A stretch of DNA of 64,000 nt from Halobacteriales archaeon QS_8_69_26. Its GTDB lineage: Archaea > Halobacteriota > Halobacteria > Halobacteriales > SW-7-71-33. The position numbers and the translations under genes were made by a program. The stretch lies in the NCBI GenBank assembly GCA_003023195.1, contig PXRX01000008.1:101191-165190 (forward strand), in the 5' to 3' direction. Below are positions 52,860 to 63,135 of this stretch, piece after piece (position 1 is the first letter of the stretch; each line of letters opens with the position of its first letter). A model generated the notes under the pieces. That model had not been told where the DNA came from. It did not search any database and saw only the letters and a program-made list of their open reading frames with translations.

Positions 52860-54044
52860 ATGCGAGCGATCAAGGACAGCGTTCACGGGCACGTCGACGT
52901 CGGGGACCTGGCCCGGGACCTGCTGGACACGTGGCCGGTCCAGCGCCTGCGCCACGTCAAGCAACTGAGCACGGTCCGGCTGGTCTACCCCTCGGCCAAC
53001 CACACCCGGTTCGAGCACTCGCTGGGGGTCTACCACCTGGCGCGGGAGGCCCTCGACCACCTCGGCGTCGGGGGCGCCCGCGCGGAGGCGGTGCGGGCGG
53101 CCGCCCTCCTCCACGACGTCGGCCACGGTCCCTACGGCCACCAGACCGAACCCGTCATCGAGCGCCACCTCGGCACCCACCACGACGAGGTCCACGGCCT
53201 GCTGGAGCGGACCGAGGTGGCCGACGTGCTCGCGGACCACGGGCTGGACGTGGCGGCAGTGGCCGACCGGATCGACGGCCAGGGGCGCCTGGGCCAGCTG
53301 GTCTCGGGGGAACTGGACGTCGACCGCCTGGACTACCTGGTGCGGGACGCCCACCACACGGGCGTCCCCTACGGCACCGTCGACCAGGAGCGCCTCCTGC
53401 GGGCCTACCGGTTCCGGGACGGCGAACTCGTCCTGGGCGAGGGCAACGTCCCGGCCGCCGAGTCGGTGCTGGTCGCCCGGGCGCTGATGAACGTCACCGT
53501 CTACCGCCACCACGTCTCCCGGATCGCCGGCGCGACCCTCGAACGCGCCTGCGAGCGCCTGCTGGCGGGCACGGACCTCCCCGCCGAGCGGTTCGCCCGC
53601 CTGACAGACGCCGAACTGCTGGAGCACCTCCGCGAGTACGGGGGCACCGCCGAGGCGGCCCGGCGCCTGACCGAGCGTGACCTGCACAAGCGGGCGGTCT
53701 GGGCGCGCCTGGAGTCGGTCCCCGACCGACTGCTCTCGCCGCCCGCCGACCGGGTGCGGGAGTACGAACGGGAGGTCGCCGACCGGGTCGGCGTCGACCC
53801 CGCCGACGTCATCCTCGACGCGCCCGAGGGGTTCTCGATGCCCGAGTCCTCGACGCCGGTGGTCGTCGACGGCGAGGTGGTCCGCCTGGAGGACCACTCA
53901 CCGCTGGTCGAGGGCCTGGAGGCGATGGGCCGGGTCCAGTGGCGGCTCGGCGTCTACGCCCCCGAGGAACACGTCCCCGCGGTCGGGCGGGCCGCCGTCT
54001 CGGTCCTTGGGATCGACGCGGATCCGGTTGCTGGCACGCGGTGA
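52860..54044 (+). CDS. HD-domain phosphohydrolase (SAMHD1/dGTPase-like)
   Basis: A 394-residue HD-superfamily phosphohydrolase. The N-terminus IKDSVHGHVDVGDLARDLLD leads into YPSANHTRFEHSLGVYHLA, with the first metal His, and ALLHDVGHGPYGHQTEP, the HD pair (about 82-98). A late acidic residue comes from LDVDRLDYLVRDAHHTGVP (about 150-168). This is the COG1078 layout of metal-dependent HD enzymes acting on dNTPs or nucleotides. A start codon at 52860 precedes the conserved MRAIKDSVHG. The exact substrate is unknown. Confidence 0.92.
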   Translation: MRAIKDSVHGHVDVGDLARDLLDTWPVQRLRHVKQLSTVRLVYPSANHTRFEHSLGVYHLAREALDHLGVGGARAEAVRAAALLHDVGHGPYGHQTEPVIERHLGTHHDEVHGLLERTEVADVLADHGLDVAAVADRIDGQGRLGQLVSGELDVDRLDYLVRDAHHTGVPYGTVDQERLLRAYRFRDGELVLGEGNVPAAESVLVARALMNVTVYRHHVSRIAGATLERACERLLAGTDLPAERFARLTDAELLEHLREYGGTAEAARRLTERDLHKRAVWARLESVPDRLLSPPADRVREYEREVADRVGVDPADVILDAPEGFSMPESSTPVVVDGEVVRLEDHSPLVEGLEAMGRVQWRLGVYAPEEHVPAVGRAAVSVLGIDADPVAGTR

Positions 54045-54109
54045 AACTCCGGAAGTCGGGTCCGGGGGACCCCACAAGGTACTCACCCGTCCGGTCCCCA
54101 GCATCGGGT

Positions 54110-54514
54110 ATGCCCTCCCCCACCGAATCGCCCGACGGTCTCCGCTGTTACGACTGCGGGCACCGCTACAGCTACCTCGGTCCCGGGGTCCACCCCGGCC
54201 GGTGCCCCGACTGCGGCGGCCGCGGCGTCTCGCCGGCCGGCACCCTGCGCGTGGCCGAGGATCCCTTCCCGGTCGGCAGGGGTCTCCGGGTCGACGCCAT
54301 CGACGCCACCGGCCGGACGTTCGGCTACTGGGTCGCCTCGCTCTCGGACGGGATCCGTGCCCAGTTGGTGCGGGTCCGGGTCGCCTCGACCATCGTCGCG
54401 CCGTCCCACGACGCCTGGCCCGACGACATGGCCGAACTGGTCCCCGACGCCCTGGCCGACCGGGTCCGGGCCGCCGACATGCACCTGACCGCTCCCGCCT
54501 CGGTCGTCGGCTGA
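54110..54514 (+). CDS. Zinc-ribbon protein of unknown function
   Basis: A 134-residue protein with an N-terminal zinc ribbon, RCYDCGHRYSYLGPGVHPGR with CPDCGGRGV (about 12-39), then a small alpha/beta-like region ending MAELVPDALADRVRAADMHL. The Cys pairs fit a rubredoxin-like knuckle. I do not recognise the family. It starts about 65 bp after the HD gene in the same direction; its stop lies upstream of a minus-strand gene that it meets head-on. Confidence 0.65.
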   Translation: MPSPTESPDGLRCYDCGHRYSYLGPGVHPGRCPDCGGRGVSPAGTLRVAEDPFPVGRGLRVDAIDATGRTFGYWVASLSDGIRAQLVRVRVASTIVAPSHDAWPDDMAELVPDALADRVRAADMHLTAPASVVG

Positions 54515-54516
54515 GA

Positions 54517-54583
54517 CGGATCACTCCGCCCCGGTATCGACCCGGACCGCGGTCGCCGGCCCCGGATCACTCCGCCCCGGCGA
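54517..54583. repeat. 46-bp repeat of the glycosyltransferase 3' end
   Basis: GGATCACTCCGCCCCGG appears at about 54519 and again 46 bp later, where it contains the stop codon of the minus-strand glycosyltransferase gene. Two copies. Confidence 0.8.
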
Positions 54584-56027
54584 TCCGGTAGTGGACGCAC
54601 GCCGCCAGCGTAATCGCGAGGCCGACCAGCGACAGCGACGCGAACTCGACGGCGGGTCGCAGAGCGGCCGTCACGCCGTCGGGCAGGCCGGCGAGGTAGC
54701 CCATCGTCGTCTCCGGGGTGAACGCGAAGGCGGCGACGACCGCACCGGCGGCGAACAACCGGCCGCTCCGCCCGTCCAGCAGGTACAGGAGGGGCACCAG
54801 CGGGTAGTAGAGGTAGACGAGGTAGACGAAGTACGACGGGAAGAAGAGGAGAACGGCGGTCACCGTGACGTAGACGGCGACGAGGCGGTCGACCGGGTCC
54901 TCGATCCGACCGACGGCGGCGACGGGGTCGATCCGACCGAGGGCGCCGGTGGGATCGGTCCACACGACTGCACCCGGGTCCGCGAGTAGCCCCCTGGCCG
55001 TCGCGACCGGGTCGGTCCGGGCGTAGGCGACGGCGACGACGGGGGCAAGGACCAGTGCCGCACCCACCGTGATCGTCCAACTCGGTGCGTCCGGGAGGAG
55101 GATCGACAGCGGGCGGCGGACGGTCACCATCTCCGCGCCGGGTGCCATCCCGCCCTCGTACAGCGACGGGTCCAGGCGGTCGAGCACCGCCGACCGGACG
55201 TAGGTCCGGTGGAGGTCGGGGCCGAACGCGAGGAGACTCGCCACCCCGACCGCCCCGCCGGTTCCGGCGGCGACGAGGGCCGGCCGCCAGGCCCGGTCCC
55301 GGACCCACCAGGCGCCGACCGGGGCGGGAAAGACCTTCACGGCCGCCGGGACCGCCAGGGCGACGCCGGCCACCCCCGGCCGCCGGGCGCCGTAGGCCAG
55401 GCCCGCGGCCACCGCCAGCGACAGCGCGAGGTTGACGTTCCCGAAGTACAGCGACGGGACGGTGTGGATGGCGGCGAGGACGAACGCGGCGACCAGCGCC
55501 CGGTCGATCCGGCCGAGTGCGACCCCGTGGCGTTCGGTTTCCCGGACCAGCAGCCACGCCAGGGCGAGGCCGGCGGCGACCTGTCCGGCGGTGTGGACCA
55601 GGAAGGCGACCGCCGGGGACGGGGCCAGTGCGTAGGGGAGGAAGACGGCGACGACCGCCGGCGGGTAGACGAACCGGTAGGCCGGGTGGTCCGGCGGCGT
55701 CACGGCGTAGAGGTCCCCGGCACGCCCCTCCAGGACCGCCTCCGCGGCGTAGTAGTACACCTCCAGGTTCAGCATGAACAGGTCCGACCCCCCTCGCGCG
55801 AGCCCCCACGATATCAGGAGCCCCATCACCACCCCGAACGCGAGTGCGATCCGGGCCCGGTCCGGCGGTCGCGCGGGGACCGACTCCGGCGATCCGTCCG
55901 GATCCCGGTCCGGCGACCCGTCTGGGGCCGGGGCGGATGGCCCGTCGGGATCCGAGGCGGGTGATCCGTCGGGATCCGGGTCCGACGGTCCGTCCTGTCC
56001 GTCGTCGGGGGACGCGTCGTCTGTCAT
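54567..56027 (-). CDS. GT87/DUF2029-like membrane glycosyltransferase
   Basis: A 486-residue polytopic membrane protein of the glycosyltransferase family 87/DUF2029 kind, which uses lipid-linked sugars. There are about 10-12 hydrophobic segments. The loop VYYYAAEAVLEGRAGDLYAV and YRFVYPPAVVAVFLPYALAP near the N-terminus match the family's first periplasmic loop and YPP motif. The first 60 residues are an Asp/Pro/Gly-rich tail with repeats of DPDGSP. ATG at 56027 was chosen as the last one before the acidic tail; an in-frame upstream extension is not homologous. It may modify surface glycans or lipids. Confidence 0.85.
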   Translation of the reverse strand: MTDDASPDDGQDGPSDPDPDGSPASDPDGPSAPAPDGSPDRDPDGSPESVPARPPDRARIALAFGVVMGLLISWGLARGGSDLFMLNLEVYYYAAEAVLEGRAGDLYAVTPPDHPAYRFVYPPAVVAVFLPYALAPSPAVAFLVHTAGQVAAGLALAWLLVRETERHGVALGRIDRALVAAFVLAAIHTVPSLYFGNVNLALSLAVAAGLAYGARRPGVAGVALAVPAAVKVFPAPVGAWWVRDRAWRPALVAAGTGGAVGVASLLAFGPDLHRTYVRSAVLDRLDPSLYEGGMAPGAEMVTVRRPLSILLPDAPSWTITVGAALVLAPVVAVAYARTDPVATARGLLADPGAVVWTDPTGALGRIDPVAAVGRIEDPVDRLVAVYVTVTAVLLFFPSYFVYLVYLYYPLVPLLYLLDGRSGRLFAAGAVVAAFAFTPETTMGYLAGLPDGVTAALRPAVEFASLSLVGLAITLAACVHYRIAGAE

Positions 56028-56100
56028 CTGGCGGGCTTCGTTCCTCGGAGTGGGGGCGCGGTCGGCGGCGCGGGATCGGGCGGTCGGACGGTGTGGGTGA

Positions 56101-58878
56101 TCAGGCGTTGCGGACGGTCCGGAGGACCTCGGGGGCCGCCTCCAGGGCCTCGTCGAGTTTCTCGGCGTCGGGGCCGCCGCCCTGGGCGAAGTCGGGGGGA
56201 CCGCCACCGCCGCCGCCGACCCGGTCGGCCAGGCGACTGACGACCTCGCCGGCGTTCACCCCGACCCCGTCGGGGACGGCGACGACGAAGGTGGCCCCGC
56301 CGTCGCCGGCGCCGAGGACCGCTATCTTCCCCTCCTCTACGAGGGCGTTGGCGGTGGCCCGGAGTTCGTCCATGTCGCCGTCGATCCGCCGGACGACGGC
56401 GGTAGCGTCGCCGACCTCGACCTCCCGGCCGGCGTCGCCGCCGCCCGCTCGCATCTCCGCGAGTTGCTCCTTGAGGTCCTCTATCTCCTTGCCGCGCTCC
56501 TTCCACTCCTCGAAGAACCGGCGGGCGGTCCCGGGGACCTCCTGTGGCGAGACGTCCAGCGCCTCGGCGGCCCCGTAGAGGGCGTCCTCGGTCTCCTGGG
56601 TGGCCTCGACGGCGGCGGTGCCGGCCGAGAAGACCAGGCGTTCGACGCCGTCCTGGACCCGTTCGGCCCGGCGGACCTTGATCGCGCCCACGTCCCCGGT
56701 CCGCTGGACGTGAGTTCCACCGCAGGCCTGGACGTCGTCGGCGACGTGGATCAGTCGGATTTCGGTTCCCTCGGGGACCCCGCCCTGGTAGAGGTCGAAC
56801 CCGTGTTCGTCCTCGGCGTCGCGGCGGTCCGGCCAGGTCTCCTTGACCGGGACGTTGTCCATGACGACGCCGTTGGCGACCCGCTCTATCTCCGTGACCT
56901 CCTCCCGGGAGATCCGGCGGTAGTGTTTCAGGTCGATCCGGGAGCTGTCGACCCCCTTCTGGGCGCCGGCCTGGCGGACGTGGTCGCCGAGGACCTCCCG
57001 GGCGGCGTCGATGACCAGGTGGGTCGCGGTGTGGTTGCGCATCAACTGCCGGCGGCGGTCGGCGTCGATCCGACCCCGGACGATCTCGCCCTTGCCGGGG
57101 TCGCTGTCGGTCCGGTGGAGGACCACGCCGTCGCGGACCTGGGTGTCCCGTACGTCCACGGTGGCCTCGTCGCTGGAGAGGGTCCCGGTGTCGCCGGGCT
57201 GGCCCCCGCCTTCGGGGTAGAACATCGTCTGGTCGAGGACGACGTCGTAGCCGTCCTCGCGTTCGACGACGTCCAGCACGACGGCCTCGAAGTCGGTACC
57301 GGACTGGTCCTCGTAGTAGAGGGGCTCGGTCTCGGGGAGGTCCGCCAGCCGGTCGTCCTCGTCGTCCTCGGTCTCCGCGAGGGCGTCCCCGCCGCCGTGG
57401 CGCTCGGCGACCAGCGCGTAGAAGTTCTCGGGCCGGTCGACCGCGACGCCCCGTTCGGCGGCGATGTCCTCGACCATGTCGGGCTGGATCCCGTGGGAGT
57501 CGTACAGTTCCACGAGTTCGTCGGTGGGGATCGGTCCGTCCCGCGTGGCGTAGTCGTCGGCGAGCTGTCGGACCTTGCGCTGGCCCCGGTCGAGGGTTTC
57601 GCGGTACTTCTCGACCTCCGTGCGGACGACGTCGCGGATGGTGTCGCGGTTCTCGTAGCCCAGCCGGTCGGCCTGCATGTCGACCAGTTCGTCCAGCGGG
57701 GCGTCGATACCCGTCTCGTCGACCAGGCGCTTGGTGCGCCGGAGGACCATCCGCGCGAGATAACCGGTCGCAACGTTCGAGGGAACGATCCCGTCCCCGA
57801 GCATGTAGGCCAGGGTCCGGCAGTGGTCCGCGATGGCGTAGATGTTCTCCAGGGGCTCCATCAGTTCCCGGAGCCGTTCGGTTTCGACGCCGACCTCAGC
57901 GGCTATCTCCTCGCGGGCGACGTCCATGTCCTCGACCTCGTCGATGTCGAGTTTCCCCGAGAGCTTCGAGGCGTGGTGAACGATCGCCCGTTCGTCCTCG
58001 TCGTGGTCGACCCCGGCGTTGTCCTTCAGGAACTCGATCATCTCGGGGTAGACCGCCTCGTAGACGGTCGGGGTGCCCTGGGAGAGCCAGGTCCACCGCT
58101 CCAGTCCGTAGCCGGTGTCGACGATGTAGGTCTCCATCTTCGAGTAGCGGTTCCCGTCCTTCATCAGGTACTCGCCGTCGGGGTCCTGCTCCATCGACAT
58201 GAACACCAGCGTGGCGAGTTCGACCCCCCGGAAGATCACTTCCAGGGCGGGGCCGGCGTTGCCGCCACCCACCCAGGGGTCCTCGATGTAGACGACTTCC
58301 TCCAGGTCCACCCCCAGCGACGCCAGCAGTTCGTCGCAGTAGGCGACGGTCCGGTCCTTCCAGTAGACCTCCCCGTGGTAGGCGTACCTGTCCTCGGGGA
58401 CGTCGTCGCGCGTGTTGAACGCGTGGTGGGCCATCATCTCGAAGGCCATCGTGTGCCGACCGGTCTTGCCGACGTTGTCGATGTCCTCCATCCGGATGCA
58501 GGGCTGGCTGATCGTCAGGGGGTTCGCCGGCGGCGGCGTCGTCCCGCTGGTCACCAGCGGCTGGAAGTCGGTGATCGATGCGATGGTCAACAGGACGTCG
58601 TCGCGCCATCGGTTGGCGGCCACGGGATAAGGATCGATCCGTTCGTGGCCGTGGTCTTCGAAGAAGGAGAGAAACGTCTCGCGCATCTCCTCCAGCGTGT
58701 ATTCCTCGTCGAACCCCGGGTTGTCGAGAAACGTGTACTCCCCACAGGGAGGTTCGCCGCAGACGGTGCGGTCGTGGTCCCGCGTCCAGAAGTGCGCCCC
58801 ACACTCCTCGCACTCCCGGCGGACGAAGTCGTTGTCCTCGAAATATTCGAGGCGGTACTCCTCCTCGAGGTCGCTCAT
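56101..58878 (-). CDS. alaS: Alanyl-tRNA synthetase
   Basis: A 925-residue class II synthetase of the archaeal type. An N-terminal zinc-type segment has [20 protein letters not shown], then class II motifs in [18 protein letters not shown] and [20 protein letters not shown]. The editing domain has [13 protein letters not shown] (HxxxH) and [20 protein letters not shown]-terminal DHHA1 domain with [14 protein letters not shown] follows. ATG at 58878 was chosen: the MSDLEEEY start matches archaeal homologues, and an ATG four codons upstream is the alternative. It is divergent from a histidine kinase gene. Confidence 0.96.
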   Translation of the reverse strand: MSDLEEEYRLEYFEDNDFVRRECEECGAHFWTRDHDRTVCGEPPCGEYTFLDNPGFDEEYTLEEMRETFLSFFEDHGHERIDPYPVAANRWRDDVLLTIASITDFQPLVTSGTTPPPANPLTISQPCIRMEDIDNVGKTGRHTMAFEMMAHHAFNTRDDVPEDRYAYHGEVYWKDRTVAYCDELLASLGVDLEEVVYIEDPWVGGGNAGPALEVIFRGVELATLVFMSMEQDPDGEYLMKDGNRYSKMETYIVDTGYGLERWTWLSQGTPTVYEAVYPEMIEFLKDNAGVDHDEDERAIVHHASKLSGKLDIDEVEDMDVAREEIAAEVGVETERLRELMEPLENIYAIADHCRTLAYMLGDGIVPSNVATGYLARMVLRRTKRLVDETGIDAPLDELVDMQADRLGYENRDTIRDVVRTEVEKYRETLDRGQRKVRQLADDYATRDGPIPTDELVELYDSHGIQPDMVEDIAAERGVAVDRPENFYALVAERHGGGDALAETEDDEDDRLADLPETEPLYYEDQSGTDFEAVVLDVVEREDGYDVVLDQTMFYPEGGGQPGDTGTLSSDEATVDVRDTQVRDGVVLHRTDSDPGKGEIVRGRIDADRRRQLMRNHTATHLVIDAAREVLGDHVRQAGAQKGVDSSRIDLKHYRRISREEVTEIERVANGVVMDNVPVKETWPDRRDAEDEHGFDLYQGGVPEGTEIRLIHVADDVQACGGTHVQRTGDVGAIKVRRAERVQDGVERLVFSAGTAAVEATQETEDALYGAAEALDVSPQEVPGTARRFFEEWKERGKEIEDLKEQLAEMRAGGGDAGREVEVGDATAVVRRIDGDMDELRATANALVEEGKIAVLGAGDGGATFVVAVPDGVGVNAGEVVSRLADRVGGGGGGPPDFAQGGGPDAEKLDEALEAAPEVLRTVRNA

Positions 58879-58984
58879 CGGTGGTCCCATGTCCCCGTCT
58901 CTCCGGTAAAATAGTTCCGCACCGGCGGCGGAATCCGCCACCGCCGGAGTGTGCGTACGCGGGGATCGGATCTCTCGCTCCCGT

Positions 58985-59143
58985 GGCTACATTTAACGTC
59001 GAATTACGATCCAATTTGTTGCTTACCGATGTGTAGATATAATCAATTTTTAAGCCAGCCGACGTCGAATATACGTCAGACGTGACGCTAGGCAACAATT
59101 TGATTGAAATGGTGGCCGGAGCTACAAGGAATATATAGTAGTT
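58985..59143. promoter_or_regulatory. AT-rich divergent promoter of alaS and the histidine kinase
   Basis: An unusually AT-rich stretch. CCAATTTGTTGC (59011) is imperfectly inverted as GCAACAATTTGA (59092), and ACGTCGAAT-TACG at 58996 is repeated as ACGTCGAAT-ATACG at 59062. TATA-type sequences include TAGATATAATC (about 59034) and GGAATATATAG (about 59128). These would fit an operator region for either gene. Confidence 0.5.
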
Positions 59144-61555
59144 ATGGCCGACGACCGGGACGCCACGACGGTACTGTTCGTCGCCACGGACCGCGACCGG
59201 GTGGTAACGTCCGCTCGACGGACCGAGGACGAGGCCGACGGGATGGAGGTGGCGGGCGCCACCTGCACGGAAGGGGTCCGGGAGGCCCTGGAGACGACGG
59301 ACGTGGACTGCGTCGTCTTCGGCGAGAACCCCCTGACTGCCGAGGGTGCGCAGTTGCTGGACGTGACCGACCTCTGTGAGACTCACGGCGACGAGGGGCC
59401 GGTTCCGGTGGTGCTGTTCACGGACGGGAGCTACGGTCCGGCGACGGCCAAGGCGACCGACGGCGTCGCCGACTACGTCCGCGCCGACGCCGAGGACGCC
59501 CACGCCCACCTCGTCGACCGCATCCAGTGGGCGACGACGCCCAGCGAGGACGAGGAGGCGGAGTGGTACGAGACCCTCGTCGAGTCGATGGAGGACGGGG
59601 TCCTCGTCTTCGACGGGTCGGGACGGATCCGGTACGGGAACAGTGCGATGACCGACGTTCTCGGTGTCGAACTCGATTTGGAGGGAGTTCCGCTCGGATC
59701 GCTGGCCGGCGAACCGGCCACCGTCGACGGGGTCGACGCCATCGAGGGGGCCGTCGAGTCGGTCGTCGCCGGCGAGGCCGAGGCCCCCGAGGTCGAGGTG
59801 ACGGTCGACCCGCCCGGGGCCGAACCCCGCGTCGTCGAGTTCCAGGTGGTCGGCCTCCCGGGCGGCCGGGACGGCGCGCTAGCGACGGTCAGGAACGTCA
59901 CCGAGTACAAGCAGACCGAGAGCGCACTCCGCGAGACCCGTACCAAGATAGAGCGACTCCACGCCGTCACCGGCGAGATGGCGGCCTGCCGGTCCGAGCG
60001 GGAACTGTTCGAACTCGCGGTCGACGCCGCCGACCGGGTGCTCGACGCCGACGTCTGTGGCATCGACGTGGTCGAGGACGAGACGTTCGGCGGCGTCGAC
60101 ATCGACGAAGGCGGGACGTTCGTCCCCCGGGTCACCAGCGGCGAGGAGTACGGTCCCTCGTCGGTCGAGGGCGTCGCCGGCCGGGCGTTCCGGACCGGCG
60201 AGTCGGTCCTCGTCGAGGACGCGAGCGACCGCACGGACGCCTCCCCCGTCGCCGAGGCCGGGTCGGTGCTGGTCGCGCCCGTCGAGAACGCCGGCGTCCT
60301 CCGGGCCGTCGCCCACGAACCGGGCGCGTTCGAAGAGCGCGACCGCGACCTGGCCGAGTTGCTCGTCGCCCACGTCGGCGAGTGTCTCACCCGGATCCGG
60401 GTCGGCGAGACGCTCCGGGAGCGCGAACGCGACCTGGTCGAGGAGCGCGAACGCCTGGTCTCCCTGTTCGAGAACGTGCCCAGCCCCCTCGCGAGCTACG
60501 CCTTCGAGGACGGCCGACCCGTCATCCGCGACGCCAACCCGTCGTTCGAGGCGATATTCGGCGTCGACGCCGACGACGTGGTCGGCGACCCACTCCACGA
60601 CCACGTCCGGCCGCCCTCCGACGACCCGGCCGACGTCGCCGACCGCGAGGACGTCGTCGACCTCGCCGGCCTGGACGCCGAACTGCGCGAGGGCGGCCAC
60701 CTCGAGACGGCCGTGCGCCGCGACACGGTCGAGGGACCGCTGGACTTCCTGTTGCACGCCGGCCCCCTCGTGGACGCCGAGACCGGCGAGGAGGGGTACG
60801 TCATCTACACCGACATATCCCGGCAGAAGGACCGCCAGCGCGAACTCCAGCGCCAGGGCGAGCAACTGGAGGCCCTGGCGGACGTGGCCGCCGGCGACAT
60901 GCGCGACTGGCTCAACGAGGCCCGTGCCTACCTCGAACTCGCCGAGGAAACCGGCGACGAGGCAGACCTCGCGTCGGTCCGGCACGCCCACGAGCGCATG
61001 GCCCGCCTCGTCGACGACTTGGAGACCCTGGTCGACGGCGAGACCGACCTCGACCCGGAACCGATCACCCTGGAGACGGCCGCGACCCGCGCCTGGGCCC
61101 GGGTCGAGACCGGGGCCGTCAACCTGGACGTCGACGACGGCTCCGTCGAGGCCGACCCCCGGAGCCTGGAGGACCTCCTCCAGCAGTTGATCCGCAACGC
61201 CGTCGACCACGGCACGCCCGAACTCGTGGACCCGGTCTCGGAGGGCCTGGAGGCCGACACGGAACTGGCGGTGCGGATCGGGCCCCTCCGGGACCGCGAG
61301 GGGTTCTACGTCGAGGACACCGGCGTGGGCATCCCGCCCGGCGAGCGCGACCGGGTGTTCGATCCGGGCTACTCCACCGACGAGGACGCCGCCGGCCTGG
61401 GCCTGGGCGTCGTCAAGGAGGTCGTCGACCGCCACGGCTGGTCGGTCCGGCTCCGCGAGAGCCGGTCCGGCGGGGCCCGCTTCGAGTTCGTCACCGACCC
61501 AAAACTCCGGGCGATCCCCCGGGCGACCGAGCACACGACGGTCCCGGAGGAGTGA
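59144..61555 (+). CDS. PAS/GAF histidine-kinase-like protein lacking phosphoacceptor and receiver sites
   Basis: An 803-residue soluble sensor. The N-terminus (about 1-125) is a receiver-like domain whose acceptor region reads VDCVVFGENPLT, without the usual Asp. A PAS domain follows (about 140-260, EDGVLVFDGSGRIRYGNSA), then GAF (about 285-420), a second PAS (about 440-560), and a helical HisKA-like region (about 565-640) that reads VAAGDMRDWLNEARAYLEL. Haloarchaeal kinases usually have SHDLRNPL-type sequence there; Gly584 stands in place of His. The ATPase is intact: LLQQLIRNAVDHGTPE, DTGVGIPPGERDRVFDPGYS, GLGLGVVKEVVDRHG. It is divergent from alaS. Confidence 0.88.
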   Translation: MADDRDATTVLFVATDRDRVVTSARRTEDEADGMEVAGATCTEGVREALETTDVDCVVFGENPLTAEGAQLLDVTDLCETHGDEGPVPVVLFTDGSYGPATAKATDGVADYVRADAEDAHAHLVDRIQWATTPSEDEEAEWYETLVESMEDGVLVFDGSGRIRYGNSAMTDVLGVELDLEGVPLGSLAGEPATVDGVDAIEGAVESVVAGEAEAPEVEVTVDPPGAEPRVVEFQVVGLPGGRDGALATVRNVTEYKQTESALRETRTKIERLHAVTGEMAACRSERELFELAVDAADRVLDADVCGIDVVEDETFGGVDIDEGGTFVPRVTSGEEYGPSSVEGVAGRAFRTGESVLVEDASDRTDASPVAEAGSVLVAPVENAGVLRAVAHEPGAFEERDRDLAELLVAHVGECLTRIRVGETLRERERDLVEERERLVSLFENVPSPLASYAFEDGRPVIRDANPSFEAIFGVDADDVVGDPLHDHVRPPSDDPADVADREDVVDLAGLDAELREGGHLETAVRRDTVEGPLDFLLHAGPLVDAETGEEGYVIYTDISRQKDRQRELQRQGEQLEALADVAAGDMRDWLNEARAYLELAEETGDEADLASVRHAHERMARLVDDLETLVDGETDLDPEPITLETAATRAWARVETGAVNLDVDDGSVEADPRSLEDLLQQLIRNAVDHGTPELVDPVSEGLEADTELAVRIGPLRDREGFYVEDTGVGIPPGERDRVFDPGYSTDEDAAGLGLGVVKEVVDRHGWSVRLRESRSGGARFEFVTDPKLRAIPRATEHTTVPEE

Positions 61556-61586
61556 CCGCGCTCCCGGCGTCGCTCGACTTCCCGTC

Positions 61587-61820
61587 CTACCCGCCGGGCC
61601 CCTTCGAAACCCTGGGCGTCCCGAGGTCGTCACTCGATTCGTCGAAGTACAGCCCCAGGGTCAGGAGGAAACTGACGGCACCGAGGATCACGAGGACGAC
61701 GCCCGCCGTGGTGAGGGCCGCGTCGCCGGCCAGGACCAGCGCCAGGCCCAGGAACGTTCCCACCACGCTCCCCGTTCCGGTCGTGCGCACGCCGAGGTCG
61801 GTGAGGCGTTCCACTGGCAT
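61587..61820 (-). CDS. Small membrane protein
   Basis: A 77-residue protein with two predicted membrane helices (about 18-36 and 42-60) and a short acidic C-terminus ending SKGPGG. It converges on the histidine-kinase gene, 31 bp from its stop. I do not recognise the family. It shows normal haloarchaeal codon bias and a Met start, so it is probably real but uncharacterised. Confidence 0.55.
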   Translation of the reverse strand: MPVERLTDLGVRTTGTGSVVGTFLGLALVLAGDAALTTAGVVLVILGAVSFLLTLGLYFDESSDDLGTPRVSKGPGG

Positions 61821-61935
61821 CGCCGGTGGATCGGCGCTGCACCCACGTAGCGACTGTCCCGAAGACGATCGGTTCCGGGGATCAGGTCCCTCCTCGCGCC
61901 CGATCGGGGGCGGTGCTCCCCTCCCCCAGCGAGTG

Positions 61936-63015
61936 TCAGCGCTCCTGCTCCGCCAGCGCCAGCGACGCGAGCAGCGCCTCTAGCTGGACGCGCTCGTTCG
62001 CGCCCTCGGAGATCCGGTAGTCGGCCTCCCCGAGCCGGTCGAGCACCCGGACGGCCTCCCGGTCGGTCAGGTCGAACTCCCAGACGGAGCGGTGGATCTG
62101 GTCCACCACGTCGCCGCCGGCGATCCCCCGGTCGGTCAGGAGTTCGTCCAGCGTGGCCCGGGCGGCCGTGAAGTCGCCGTCCAGGGCCCGCGAGACCATC
62201 CCCTCGACCTCCTCGGGCCGGGCGCTGGCGGTGATGGCGTAGACCGCCGACTCGTCGACCGTCTCGCCCGTGACGGCGGCGGCCTGGAGGGCGTTTATCG
62301 CCTTGCGCATGTCGCCGTCGGCGACGTAGGCCAGGGCCTCGACCCCGTCGTCGGTCACTTCGATGTCCTCCTCCGCTGCGATCCGGCGGACGTAGCTCCC
62401 GACCGCCTCGTCCGACAGCGGCGAGAACCGGAAGACGGCACAGCGGGACTGGATCGGGTCGATGATCCGGCTGGAGTAGTTACACGAGAGGATGAAGCGG
62501 GTGTTGCCAGAGAACTGCTCCATCGTGCGCCGGAGCGCAGCCTGGGCCTCGTCGGTGAGCGAGTCGGCCTCGTCGAGGAAGATGATCCGGTAGTCGTAGC
62601 CGCCGAACGACGAGCGAGCGAAGTCCTTGATCCGACCCCGGACGACGTCGATGCCCCGGTCGTCGGAGGCGTTGAGTTCGAGGAAGTTCTCCTCCCAGTC
62701 GTCGCCGTAGACGGCGCGGGCGATGGCGGTGGCCGAGGTGGTCTTCCCGACGCCCGCCGGGCCCGAGAACAGGAGGTTGGGCAGGTCGTCGCGCTCGACG
62801 TAGCTCTTGAGTTTCTCGACGACTCCCTCCTGGCCGGCCACCTCGTCCAGGGTCCGGGGCCGGTACTTCTCGATCCATATCTCCCGGGCGGGGGAGGCGT
62901 CCGCCTCGGCGTCGCCGGTCGCGGGTTCCCCGTCGGGGTCGGTCGCGGACTCCCCGTCGCTCCCGCCGGTGTCGGCGTCGCCCCCGGCCTCGGGGTCGGC
63001 GTCGCTCTCGGTCAT
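61936..63015 (-). CDS. rfcS: Replication factor C small subunit
   Basis: A 359-residue AAA+ clamp-loader subunit. Walker A is [15 protein letters not shown] (about 83-97) and Walker B is [20 protein letters not shown], followed by the arginine-finger motif [14 protein letters not shown] (about 185-198). Together with the large subunit it loads PCNA. The first 43 residues are a strongly acidic leader rich in D, E, G and A, longer than in non-halophilic RfcS. There is no intein, whereas many haloarchaeal rfcS genes carry one. ATG start. Confidence 0.96.
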   Translation of the reverse strand: MTESDADPEAGGDADTGGSDGESATDPDGEPATGDAEADASPAREIWIEKYRPRTLDEVAGQEGVVEKLKSYVERDDLPNLLFSGPAGVGKTTSATAIARAVYGDDWEENFLELNASDDRGIDVVRGRIKDFARSSFGGYDYRIIFLDEADSLTDEAQAALRRTMEQFSGNTRFILSCNYSSRIIDPIQSRCAVFRFSPLSDEAVGSYVRRIAAEEDIEVTDDGVEALAYVADGDMRKAINALQAAAVTGETVDESAVYAITASARPEEVEGMVSRALDGDFTAARATLDELLTDRGIAGGDVVDQIHRSVWEFDLTDREAVRVLDRLGEADYRISEGANERVQLEALLASLALAEQER

Positions 63016-63135
63016 GGGACGGCGTTCGCCCCTCCGGGGTATAAACCCCGCGAGTCGTCGCCCTCTCCCGGTCTGGAGCGGACCGCCCTCCGGTCGGATC
63101 CGCCCGGTACTGCGCCGGGGTCGCTCCCGGATCGC

